This document shows, piece by piece, positions 7,092-14,508 of a DNA stretch of 30,518 bases. Origin of the DNA: Ruminococcaceae bacterium UBA1405 (lineage in GTDB: Bacteria > Bacillota > Clostridia > Oscillospirales > Ruminococcaceae); the NCBI GenBank assembly GCA_002305685.1, contig DBQB01000042.1, forward strand, positions 33,208 to 63,725. Reading direction: 5' to 3'. How positions within the stretch are numbered: the stretch's first letter is position 1; every line of letters begins with the position of its first letter. The notes under the pieces were generated by a model that saw nothing but the letters and a program-made list of their open reading frames with translations, did no database searches and had not been told where the DNA came from. The position numbers and the translations under genes were made by a program.

Positions 7092-9491
7092 TTAGTCCAG
7101 ATGCCAAATCGTGCGGGCATAATCTTGGATGGCACGATCCGCACAGAAGATGCCGGACTGGGCAATGTTCCGCAGAGACATTTTGTTCCAGGTATATTTA
7201 TCTTGGTAAAGGGCCTGAATCTTGCTTTGCGCTTCTCGATAGGAGTTAAAGTCAGCCAGAACCATATATGGATCCTGATAGATCAGGGAGTTGGCAATCT
7301 CGGTAAACTGTTTGCCGTCGATGCCGGAAACCATCTGATCGATGGCGTTGTGGATGATGGGATTGTGAGCGTAATAATTGCCGGGGTTGTATCCGCGGGC
7401 CTTCAGCTCCTGTACCTCCTCAGTGCGCATACCGAAGATGATGATGTTATCCTCTCCCACCTGCTCCAGAATCTCCACGTTGGCCCCGTCCATGGTGCCA
7501 AGGGTGATGGCGCCGTTGAGCATCAGCTTCATGTTTCCGGTGCCGGAGGCCTCGGTTCCGGCCAGGGAAATCTGTTCCGAAACATCCGTCGAGGGCATCA
7601 GCAGCTCGGAGAGGGTGACCCGGTAATCTTCCAGATATACGATGCGCAGCTTATCCCGGATGATGGGATCCCGCTCGATCTCCTTGGAGAGGGAGCAGAG
7701 CAGATTGATGATCTGTTTGGCCATATGGTATCCCGGGGCGGCCTTGGCTCCGAAGATAAAGGTTCTGGGAACAAAGGGTGCGTTGGGGTTGGCCTTCAGA
7801 TACTGGTACAGGCTCAGGATATGCAGCGCGTTGAGATGTTGGCGTTTATATTCGTGCAGGCGTTTGACCTGTACGTCAAAGATGGAATCGGTATTGATGG
7901 CGACCCCTGTGGTGCGCAGCACATATTTGGCCAGTCGCTCTTTGTTGTCCTTCTTAATCTGTGCCAGACGGTCCAGAACTTCCTTGTCGTCGGCAAAGGC
8001 GTTAAATTTGGAGAGTTGGGACAGATCGTGAAGGAAACCGTCCCCGATCTTTTCCCGCAACAGCTGGGTCAGTCCCGGATTGGACTGGTAGAGCCAGCGA
8101 CGGGATGCGATGCCGTTGGTGACGTTCTTAAACTTTTCGGGGGTTACCGAATAGAAGTCTTTGAACACCGACTGCTTGATGATTTCCGAGTGCAGCTTGG
8201 AGACGCCATTGACGCTATGGCAGGCAGCTGCGCACAAATTGGCCATCTTGATTTGATGGTCGCAGCAGATGGCCATATTGGAGATCTGCTGGAGATCTTT
8301 GTGGTATTTCTCAAACAGCTCTTTGCAGAACCGCTCGTTGATCTCCCGAACGATCTGATAAATGCGGGGCAGCAGCTCCCGGAACAGATCCTCATTCCAG
8401 CACTCCAACGCCTCGGACATGACGGTATGGTTGGTGTAGGCAAAGGTTTTGGTGACCACATCCCAGGCAGCGTCCCAGCTGTAGCCGCAGTCATCCAGCA
8501 GGATACGCATCAGTTCCGGGATGGCCAGGGTGGGATGGGTGTCGTTGATATGCACCGCATTCTTCTCAGCAAAGTTTTCCAGCGTGCCATACACGTCCAT
8601 GTGGCGCCGGATGATGTCCGCCATCGAGGCGGCCACCAGGAAATACTGCTGTTTGAGACGCAGAATCTTTCCCTCAGTATGATTGTCGTTGGGGTATAGT
8701 ACCTTGCTGATCAGCTCCGCCATGGAGTTTTTGCCCAGGGCACTTTGATAATCGCCCCGGTTGAAGGAGGCCATATCAATGACCGGGTTCTGAGCCTGCC
8801 ACAGGCGAAGAACGCTCACGGCCTTGGAATCGTAGCCGGAAACATACATATCATAGGGAACAGCATTGACGGTGGCATAATTTTTATGGGAGATAAAGTG
8901 ATAGTTTTGATCCCAGTATTCCTCCACGTTGCCGCCGAAACGCACCGTTACCGCCAGCTCCGGGCGGGGCATCAGCCAGACGCTGCCGCCGGGAAGCCAG
9001 TAATCCGGCTGCTCGGTCTGCCATCCGTCTACAATCTTTTGCTTAAAGATACCGAATTCATAGAGGATGGAGTATCCCATAGCCGGATGCTCGGTGGTGG
9101 CCAGGGCATCCAGGAAGCAGGCTGCCAGACGGCCAAGGCCGCCGTTGCCAAGGCCTGCATCGGGTTCATACTCATAGAGGTTTTCCAGTTTGACCCCCAT
9201 CTCGGAGAGCGCCTGGGTGAAGGGTTCTACCAGTTCCAGATTATAGATGTTATTTTTTAACGACCGTCCCATCAGGAACTCAATACACAGATAATAGGTT
9301 TGCTTTCTGGAGGCGGCGTTGGTCGCTACCTTGAACTGACGCCGTTTGGCAATCAGGATATCCCTTACCACCAACGCACAAGCCTTATAATACAGTTCGT
9401 CGGGGGCGTTTTCAGGGATTACAGCCAGGTTATCTGTGAGTTTTTGACAAATCATCGATTTGATTTGTTCGCTGGTGAAAGAAGTCTGCAT
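7092..9491 (-). CDS. glgP: glycogen/starch/maltodextrin phosphorylase
   Basis: Phosphorolyses alpha-1,4-glucan chains from the non-reducing end to glucose-1-phosphate, using pyridoxal phosphate in the cytosol. The product is 799 residues, normal for the family (~790-850). Signature elements include YEPDAGLGNGGLGRLAACF near the N-terminal third, HINDTHPTLAIPELMRILLD in the middle, the KAAPGYHMAKQIINLL segment, and the PLP-site EASGTGNMKLMLNG with Lys655 as the PLP lysine. The frame extends upstream to 9662, but the ATG at 9491 is preferred: AAGGTGG lies 8 nt upstream, and the translation before it is unlike the family and falls in the leader. With the GH13 enzyme downstream it forms an intracellular alpha-glucan-degrading pair. 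Expression may be controlled by the attenuator-like leader at 9519-9641. Whether glycogen or maltodextrin is the preferred substrate cannot be told from the sequence. Confidence 0.96.
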   Translation of the reverse strand: MQTSFTSEQIKSMICQKLTDNLAVIPENAPDELYYKACALVVRDILIAKRRQFKVATNAASRKQTYYLCIEFLMGRSLKNNIYNLELVEPFTQALSEMGVKLENLYEYEPDAGLGNGGLGRLAACFLDALATTEHPAMGYSILYEFGIFKQKIVDGWQTEQPDYWLPGGSVWLMPRPELAVTVRFGGNVEEYWDQNYHFISHKNYATVNAVPYDMYVSGYDSKAVSVLRLWQAQNPVIDMASFNRGDYQSALGKNSMAELISKVLYPNDNHTEGKILRLKQQYFLVAASMADIIRRHMDVYGTLENFAEKNAVHINDTHPTLAIPELMRILLDDCGYSWDAAWDVVTKTFAYTNHTVMSEALECWNEDLFRELLPRIYQIVREINERFCKELFEKYHKDLQQISNMAICCDHQIKMANLCAAACHSVNGVSKLHSEIIKQSVFKDFYSVTPEKFKNVTNGIASRRWLYQSNPGLTQLLREKIGDGFLHDLSQLSKFNAFADDKEVLDRLAQIKKDNKERLAKYVLRTTGVAINTDSIFDVQVKRLHEYKRQHLNALHILSLYQYLKANPNAPFVPRTFIFGAKAAPGYHMAKQIINLLCSLSKEIERDPIIRDKLRIVYLEDYRVTLSELLMPSTDVSEQISLAGTEASGTGNMKLMLNGAITLGTMDGANVEILEQVGEDNIIIFGMRTEEVQELKARGYNPGNYYAHNPIIHNAIDQMVSGIDGKQFTEIANSLIYQDPYMVLADFNSYREAQSKIQALYQDKYTWNKMSLRNIAQSGIFCADRAIQDYARTIWHLD

Positions 9492-9695
9492 ATCTTTGAC
9501 CACCTTATGTGAAATAGTAAAAAAAAGATACCGGCCATGCGCTGGGAAAATTTGAGGTTTCCCGGGCCGTTTTGGGTGCAAGCCCCACACTGGAAAATGT
9601 TGTCCTGTTCCGAGCTGCAACCAAAAACTGCCCAGCGCCGGAAAACAAAATAGTACAATCAACGGATGTGATATTTATAGTGAGAACTTACACCA
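9492..9695 (-). promoter_or_regulatory. long structured 5' leader of the phosphorylase mRNA, candidate attenuator
   Basis: About 200 nt separate the predicted transcription start (near 9695) from the ATG at 9491, with no convincing gene between. The leader holds an upstream arm CCGGCGCTGGG (minus strand, 9641-9631). This arm is complementary to CCCAGCGC (9546-9539) and to the flanking GGCCGG, which together form the 3' half of a terminator-like hairpin. The two pairings exclude each other, the usual design of an attenuator. I could not match the leader to a riboswitch class I know. The folds were found by hand, not calculated. Confidence 0.5.
9519..9569 (-). terminator. terminator-like hairpin inside the phosphorylase leader
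   Basis: On the minus strand CGGCCCGGGAAA pairs with TTTCCCAGC and, past a small interruption, with GGCCG. The stem is followed after GTATC by a T8 run (9526-9519). It lies upstream of the phosphorylase ribosome binding site, so read-through would be needed for expression. The short gap between stem and T-tract makes it less than ideal. Confidence 0.5.
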
Positions 9696-9701
9696 ATTAT
9701 G

Positions 9702-9730
9702 ATTATACCGAGAAAAAGCGGCGATTGCAA
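9702..9730 (-). promoter_or_regulatory. promoter of the phosphorylase gene
   Basis: On the minus strand a -35 box TTGCAA (9730-9725) and a perfect -10 box TATAAT (9707-9702) are separated by exactly 17 nt. It faces away from the zapA promoter, making this a divergent intergenic region. Confidence 0.7.
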
Positions 9731-9866
9731 CCGACATCGTCCATTATTTTCATAAATTTCGTGTAAGGCGGATTGTAACCCATAGGCGGACAACAATTCT
9801 GTTTAAAATTTCCCGACTCCCCGATTCTTTTCATGGGAATCGCTTTTTTCCCGAAACAAAATGTAC

Positions 9867-9872
9867 TATAAT
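9867..9872 (+). promoter_or_regulatory. -10 box of a probable zapA promoter
   Basis: A perfect TATAAT lies about 110 nt upstream of the zapA start. No good -35 box is visible at 16-18 nt (only a T-tract). A weak 6-bp hairpin (9822-9827 with 9837-9842) precedes it. Confidence 0.4.
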
Positions 9873-9980
9873 GGGAGACAAGAGAACGGAAAATATCTGC
9901 ATATCTCTCCCTTTCAGCTGAAAAAATGGATGGGCAGGGAAAGATATGCAAACAGATAGAAAGGCCAGGTGTGATTGTAT

Positions 9981-10361
9981 ATGCAGGAGAACAATAAAGT
10001 AAGGATCCAGGTTGCAGGCGCCAGTTATACCATCTCAACCCCGGAGGAAAAAGAGTATGTGGAGGGGCTGGCGCAACGCCTGGACAAACAGCTTGCCGCG
10101 CTGCTGGAAAACAGTCCGGCGCTCTCCATCAACGACGCGCTGATCCTGTGTTCGCTGCAGTTTTTGGACAACGAGCAGAAAGCCAATCGCAGCGCGGACA
10201 GGATGCGCCAGCAGTTCTCCGGATATATGGATGAGATCAAACAGATTCAGGACAATGCCGATTCGGTGAAAAAAGAAAACGAGCAGCTTCGCCGGGAAAT
10301 TTTGCAGCTGCGGGTGGAGATGCAGCATCTGAAGAACGCCAGCGCCAAGGCGGAAAAGTAA
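9981..10361 (+). CDS. zapA: cell division protein ZapA
   Basis: A cytosolic FtsZ-associated protein that cross-links FtsZ protofilaments and supports Z-ring assembly. The product is 126 residues. It has the N-terminal beta-strand signature KVRIQVAGASYTISTPEEKEYV (residues ~5-26), followed by an amphipathic helix and a long C-terminal coiled coil (DEIKQIQDNADSVKKENEQL onward) for dimer and tetramer assembly. The ATG at 9981 has AGGTG about 9 nt upstream; the in-frame TTG at 9975 is not needed. It precedes the U32 gene by 47 nt with no terminator, and zapA next to a U32 gene is a recurrent Firmicutes arrangement as far as I recall. Bacterial relatives are about 85-110 residues; the coiled coil here is slightly longer. 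Confidence 0.9.
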   Translation: MQENNKVRIQVAGASYTISTPEEKEYVEGLAQRLDKQLAALLENSPALSINDALILCSLQFLDNEQKANRSADRMRQQFSGYMDEIKQIQDNADSVKKENEQLRREILQLRVEMQHLKNASAKAEK

Positions 10362-10408
10362 CGCGGTACGGCTCTGCGTCCCGGAGATTACAGATGAGGA
10401 GAAAAGAC

Positions 10409-12514
10409 ATGGGTCAAATTGAAATTTTAGCGCCGGCAGGAGGATTCCCGTCGGTGGAAGCCGCGGTGCGCTGCGGCGCCGATGCGGTATATCTTGGGGC
10501 GAAGGTGCTCAACGCCCGGCGCAATGCCGCCAACTTTGACGACCTTTCCCTGGAGGAAACGGTAAAATACTGCCACGAGCGGGATGTGCGGGTCCATCTG
10601 ACCCTCAACACCCTCATGTACGACAGCGAAATCTCCCAGGCGGTGCAGGTGATCGAACAGGCCTGCCGCGCCGATGTGGATGCGGTGATCGTGCAGGATA
10701 TGGGGGTGGTTTCGCTGCTGCAGCAGATCTGCCCCCAGCTGCCGCTGCACGCCTCCACCCAGATGGCGGTACACAATCTGGAAGGCGCACTGCAGATGCA
10801 GCAGATGGGCTTTCAGCGGGTGGTGCTGGCCCGGGAGATGTCCCGGGAGGAGATTGCGCGGGTGGTCAACGGCTGCGACATTGAGACCGAAATTTTCGTT
10901 CACGGTGCACTGTGTATGTGCGTGTCCGGACAGTGCTATCTCAGCTCGATGATCGGGGAGCGCAGCGGAAACCGGGGGCTTTGCGCCCAGCCCTGCCGTT
11001 TGCCCCACAAGGTGGGAGCGCCCGGAAAACCAGCGGGGGACAGCTACTGCCTTTCCCTGAAGGATCTGAGCCTGATAGAGCGGATGGAGGAGCTCAAAGG
11101 TTTGGGGATCACGTCGCTGAAAATCGAGGGGCGGATGAAGCGCCCTGAATATGTGGCAGCGGCGGTTTCCGCCTGCGTGCAGGCCCGGGAAGGAGAGATT
11201 CCGGATATCAGCCGGCTGCGGGCGGTGTTTTCCAGAAGCGGCTTTACCGACGGATATTTTGCCGGGAAGTTGGGCCGGGAGATGTTTGGCATCCGGCAAA
11301 AGGAGGATGTGGTCTCCGCCCAGGGTGTGCTGGGGGAGCTGGCGTCGCTGTACCGAAAGGAGGCCCAGCGGGTGCCGGTGGCCTTCCGTTTTACCCTGCG
11401 CCCGGACGTTCCGGCGCAGCTGCGCTGTGAGGATCATAGAGGCAATGTGGTTACGGTTTCCGGGGATCTTCCCCAGAAAGCGATCAACCGCCCCACGGAT
11501 GCACAGACGGTGGAGAAAAGCCTTGCCAAGACCGGTTCCACCCCCTATTTCCCGGAGAGCATCCACTGCGATCTTGCCCCGGGGCTGATGCTGCCGGTTT
11601 CCGCGCTCAATGCGCTGCGGCGGGAGGCGCTGGAGCAGTTGGGAGAGCGCCGGGGGATGCTGCACCATTATCAGATTCAGCAGCTTGCCCAGCCAGTGGA
11701 CGTTTTTCCCAAGCATCTGGATTACCGCTATCCCGAGCTGCGGGCGCGTTTTCACACGATAGAGGGCTTGACACAAGATATGGTGGACAGCCTGGAAATG
11801 GCGATACTACCCCTTGAATCGATTTTCAACTCTTTCCACAATCCACTGTTGAAAGAGGAAAACTTAGACAAAATTGCTGTAGAAATCCCCCGCATGATCT
11901 TCCACAACCCACCGCAGATTGCACAAATGCTGGAGCAGGTTTACCGCTTTGGCATCCGCAAAGCGGTGGTGCACAACATTGGAGCGGTCTATATGGCCAG
12001 AAAAATCGGCTTTTTCCTCATTGGAGGCTGGGGACTCAATGTTGCCAACACGTTGGCGCTGGAAAAATACCGGGAGCTGGGTTTGTCAGAGACGGAACTC
12101 TCCTTCGAGCTGAGCGTGGGGCGTATCCGCCAGCTGGGCGACAAGCTTCCCTACGGCGTGGTGAGCTATGGGCATCTGCCGCTGATGATCACCCGAAACT
12201 GCCCGGTGAAAAACGCCATGGGCTGCGCCAAATGCGGCAAAAAGTTCCGCACCGTCACCGACCGCAAGGGCGTGGACTTCTTTGTGGACTGTCAAAACGG
12301 CTGCTCCCAGCTGTTCAATGGGGTACCGCTGTATCTGGCGGACCGTATGGAGGAGTTCCAGGGAATTCGCTTCCAGACGCTGTATTTTACTAGGGAAACC
12401 CCGCAGCAGATTCGGCGCATCATCGAGGCTTACCGCCACCGCTATGGCAGAGGCGAGGCCGGATTTTCGGAAAAAGAATTTACCAGAGGGCTTTATTACC
12501 GCAATGTATTGTAA
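10409..12514 (+). CDS. U32-family protein, long form (RlhA-like; 'peptidase U32' / DUF3656)
   Basis: Annotated historically as collagenase-like peptidase U32. Characterised relatives instead hydroxylate RNA: RlhA at 23S rRNA C2501, TrhP at tRNA U34. The product is 701 residues. The U32 core begins EILAPAGGFPSVEAAVRCGADAVYLG and includes the conserved cysteine block GALCMCVSGQCYLSS..NRGLCAQPCR, with Cys169, Cys176, Cys192 and Cys196 as likely iron-sulfur ligands. A middle segment (about 300-450) corresponds to the DUF3656 region of RlhA. The C-terminal part carries a second Cys-rich patch (NCPVKNAMGCAKC, later DCQNGC). The ATG at 10409 is preferred over 10394 because GAGGAG (10396-10401) lies 7 nt upstream. 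It is 13 nt from maf, so they are almost certainly co-transcribed. RNA hydroxylation is inferred from family and length. Confidence 0.87.
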   Translation: MGQIEILAPAGGFPSVEAAVRCGADAVYLGAKVLNARRNAANFDDLSLEETVKYCHERDVRVHLTLNTLMYDSEISQAVQVIEQACRADVDAVIVQDMGVVSLLQQICPQLPLHASTQMAVHNLEGALQMQQMGFQRVVLAREMSREEIARVVNGCDIETEIFVHGALCMCVSGQCYLSSMIGERSGNRGLCAQPCRLPHKVGAPGKPAGDSYCLSLKDLSLIERMEELKGLGITSLKIEGRMKRPEYVAAAVSACVQAREGEIPDISRLRAVFSRSGFTDGYFAGKLGREMFGIRQKEDVVSAQGVLGELASLYRKEAQRVPVAFRFTLRPDVPAQLRCEDHRGNVVTVSGDLPQKAINRPTDAQTVEKSLAKTGSTPYFPESIHCDLAPGLMLPVSALNALRREALEQLGERRGMLHHYQIQQLAQPVDVFPKHLDYRYPELRARFHTIEGLTQDMVDSLEMAILPLESIFNSFHNPLLKEENLDKIAVEIPRMIFHNPPQIAQMLEQVYRFGIRKAVVHNIGAVYMARKIGFFLIGGWGLNVANTLALEKYRELGLSETELSFELSVGRIRQLGDKLPYGVVSYGHLPLMITRNCPVKNAMGCAKCGKKFRTVTDRKGVDFFVDCQNGCSQLFNGVPLYLADRMEEFQGIRFQTLYFTRETPQQIRRIIEAYRHRYGRGEAGFSEKEFTRGLYYRNVL

Positions 12515-12527
12515 GGACGTGATAGGG

Positions 12528-13142
12528 ATGCAGCGCAGAATGATACTCGCCTCCGGTTCGCCCCGGAGAATTGAGCTGATGAAATGGATTTGCAAGGAGT
12601 ATGATGTGATTACCGCCGATGTGGATGAGACTCCCTTGCCGCAAGAACTTCCGCAAGAGCTGGTGCGGCGTCTCTCCTTCTCCAAGGCGCGGAAGGTTTT
12701 CCGGCAGACCCAGGGCCCCCGGGTGGTCATCGGGGCCGATACGGTGGTGGCTTTGGGCAGCGAGATTTTGGGGAAACCGGTGGACGCCGACCATGCCCGG
12801 GAGATGCTGCAAAAACTGTCGGGCAGTCATCATAAGATTTATACCGGTGTCGCCATTTTGTGGGATGACCCTTGCGCGCAGGAGCAGATGGGATGCGTTC
12901 GGTTTGTGGAGGACCCTGGGGTGGAGTTTTATCCTCTCAGCAAGGAAGAGATCGACCAGTATGTGCAGACCGGCGAACCCTTTGGGAAAGCAGGAGCCTA
13001 CGCCATCCAGATGCAGGGCGGTTTGTTCGTGCGGCGCATCGAGGGGGACTACAACGGCATTGTGGGGTTCCCGGTATCCAGAATCTATCATATTCTGCGG
13101 GATGCGAGGCTGATGGATGGCTTCCCTATGGAACAACTTTGA
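12528..13142 (+). CDS. maf: Maf family nucleoside triphosphate pyrophosphatase
   Basis: A cytosolic house-cleaning enzyme that hydrolyses non-canonical or selected NTPs (dTTP/UTP in many relatives) to the monophosphate and pyrophosphate; overexpression blocks septation in Bacillus. The product is 204 residues, typical for the family (~190-210). Signature motifs are LASGSPRRIELM at the start, the DETP acidic patch near residue 32, and VVIGADTVVALG near residue 68 with the catalytic Asp, followed by the DNGIVGF-like block (here YNGIVGFP). The ATG at 12528 has AAGGA about 10 nt upstream; the much longer open frame from 12282 overlaps the U32 gene in another frame and is not real. Together with zapA upstream and mreB downstream it sits in a division and cell-shape neighbourhood. 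Confidence 0.93.
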   Translation: MQRRMILASGSPRRIELMKWICKEYDVITADVDETPLPQELPQELVRRLSFSKARKVFRQTQGPRVVIGADTVVALGSEILGKPVDADHAREMLQKLSGSHHKIYTGVAILWDDPCAQEQMGCVRFVEDPGVEFYPLSKEEIDQYVQTGEPFGKAGAYAIQMQGGLFVRRIEGDYNGIVGFPVSRIYHILRDARLMDGFPMEQL

Positions 13143-13170
13143 ATTTTTTATGAAAAGATGTGTTTTTTTG

Positions 13171-13199
13171 TTGAGAAAAGGAGGTAGGATGGGTATAAT
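13171..13199 (+). promoter_or_regulatory. promoter of the mreBCD-mrdA operon
   Basis: TTGAGA (13171-13176), a 17-nt spacer, and a perfect TATAAT (13194-13199). The predicted start near 13206 leaves a leader of about 175 nt before mreB. The spacer happens to contain a GGAGG string that is not a ribosome binding site. Confidence 0.7.
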
Positions 13200-13341
13200 A
13201 AGAAAGTAGCTGTCCCAAAAGGAAAACGGTTGGAACGGCTTTTGAAAACTGGGATTCAGAGAGTTTGCCCCAAAAAAAACGGATGTACATTTTTGCGGCA
13301 ATCATGAGATAAACTGATACGGGATTTTCCCGGGAAATTCA

Positions 13342-13366
13342 CCGGTGCGTCGGGACTGCGCACTGG
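13342..13366 (+). promoter_or_regulatory. hairpin abutting the mreB ribosome binding site
   Basis: CCGGTGCG (13342-13349) pairs with CGCACTGG (13359-13366), giving 8 bp with one G-U and a 9-nt loop. The stem ends immediately before AAAGGGG (13367-13373), the mreB Shine-Dalgarno. A second palindrome, TTTCCCGGGAAA, lies just upstream. It could influence mreB translation, but there is no direct evidence. Confidence 0.4.
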
Positions 13367-13381
13367 AAAGGGGTAAAAGCA

Positions 13382-14404
13382 GTGGGTATTTTTTCAAAGG
13401 ACATCGGTATTGACCTTGGCACCGCCAACACGTTGGTATTTATGAAAGGCAAAGGCATCATCATGCGGGAACCGTCTGTGGTGGCGGTGGACACCAGAAC
13501 CGACACCGTCCGGTATGTGGGTCAGGAGGCAAAGGACGTCATCGGACGTACCCCCGGTTCCATTGTGGCGGTGCGTCCCCTCAAGGACGGGGTGATCGCG
13601 GATTTTGATATCACCGCCAGTATGCTGCAGATCTTCATCAAAAAGGCTTGCGGCAACAATCTTTTCTGCCGTCCCAGAGTGGTGATCTGTATCCCCTCCG
13701 GCGTGACTGAGGTGGAGCGCCGCGCCGTCAAGGAAGCGGCCCAGAAAGCCGGTTCCAAGAGCGTAGCCATCATTGAGGAGCCTATGGCGGCGGCCATCGG
13801 CGCCGGGCTTCCCGTGGCGGAGGCCACCGGCAGCATGGTGGTGGATATCGGCGGCGGCACCAGTGAGGTTGCGGTGATCTCCCTGGGCGGTATCGTGGCG
13901 GCCCGGTCGGTTCGGGTGGCCGGGGATGAGTTTGACGTGGCCATCATCAACTATGTGAAAAAGAAATACAATCTTCTCATCGGCGAGCGCACCGCCGAGG
14001 ATGTGAAAATTAAGATCGGTTCCGCCTATGCCTATGAGGGGGAGGAACCTATGGAGATCAAAGGGCGCAATCTGGTGGATGGCCTTCCCAAGAATCTCTT
14101 TATCACCCCCGCCGAGATCCGGGAGGCTTTGGCCGATCCCATTGCGTCGGTGCTGGAGGCCATCCGCATCACGCTGGAGAAAACCCCGCCTGAACTTTCC
14201 GCGGATATCATCGATCACGGCATCATCCTCACCGGCGGTGGCGCGCTGCTCAAAGGTCTGGATGTGCTGATCTCCCAGGAAACCGGTATGCCGGCTTACA
14301 TTGCGGAGAATCCTCTGGACTGTGTTGCGGCTGGTACGGGAAAGGTGCTGGAGGATATCGACCGGCTCAGAGAGGTTCTCTCGGACGATACCCCCAAATA
14401 TTGA
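13382..14404 (+). CDS. mreB: rod shape-determining protein MreB (actin-like)
   Basis: Forms membrane-bound actin-like filaments that guide peptidoglycan synthesis for side-wall elongation. The product is 340 residues, normal for MreB/Mbl. The N-terminal phosphate-1 motif IGIDLGTANTLVF (residues ~8-20), phosphate-2 motif VVDIGGGTSEVAVISLGG (~156-173), and adenosine motif GIILTGGGALLKGLD (~279-293) are all present. Start is GTG at 13382 with AAAGGGG 8 nt upstream; no better ATG exists. It leads mreC-mreD-mrdA and has its own promoter. Because a second homologue cannot be seen in this window, MreB versus Mbl is decided only by linkage to mreCD. Confidence 0.96.
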   Translation: MGIFSKDIGIDLGTANTLVFMKGKGIIMREPSVVAVDTRTDTVRYVGQEAKDVIGRTPGSIVAVRPLKDGVIADFDITASMLQIFIKKACGNNLFCRPRVVICIPSGVTEVERRAVKEAAQKAGSKSVAIIEEPMAAAIGAGLPVAEATGSMVVDIGGGTSEVAVISLGGIVAARSVRVAGDEFDVAIINYVKKKYNLLIGERTAEDVKIKIGSAYAYEGEEPMEIKGRNLVDGLPKNLFITPAEIREALADPIASVLEAIRITLEKTPPELSADIIDHGIILTGGGALLKGLDVLISQETGMPAYIAENPLDCVAAGTGKVLEDIDRLREVLSDDTPKY

Positions 14405-14508
14405 TTTGAAACTGTTTTTTAAGGGTGGCTGCCGTGGGCGTATCTGCACGCCCTGCGGCGGCCTTCTGTGTATCTGAGAAAAATTCCGCCTGCAAAGGAG
14501 GGAACACG

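Noticed and set aside
7041..8699. 552-codon open frame on the plus strand opposite the phosphorylase gene
   Set aside because: It lies wholly antisense to a well-conserved phosphorylase; its translation has no recognisable family, and such long shadows arise from the codon bias of GC-rich third positions.
9452..9658. Minus-strand frame overlapping the phosphorylase leader and start
   Set aside because: Considered as a leader peptide, but it has no ribosome binding site and runs out of frame far into the phosphorylase coding region.
10427..11776. 449-codon minus-strand frame opposite the U32 gene
   Set aside because: Antisense shadow; the plus-strand product has clear U32 motifs.
13180..13209. 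GGAGG followed by ATG and six codons ahead of mreB
   Set aside because: The GGAGG lies in the spacer of the mreB promoter, upstream of the expected transcription start, so it would not be in the mRNA.
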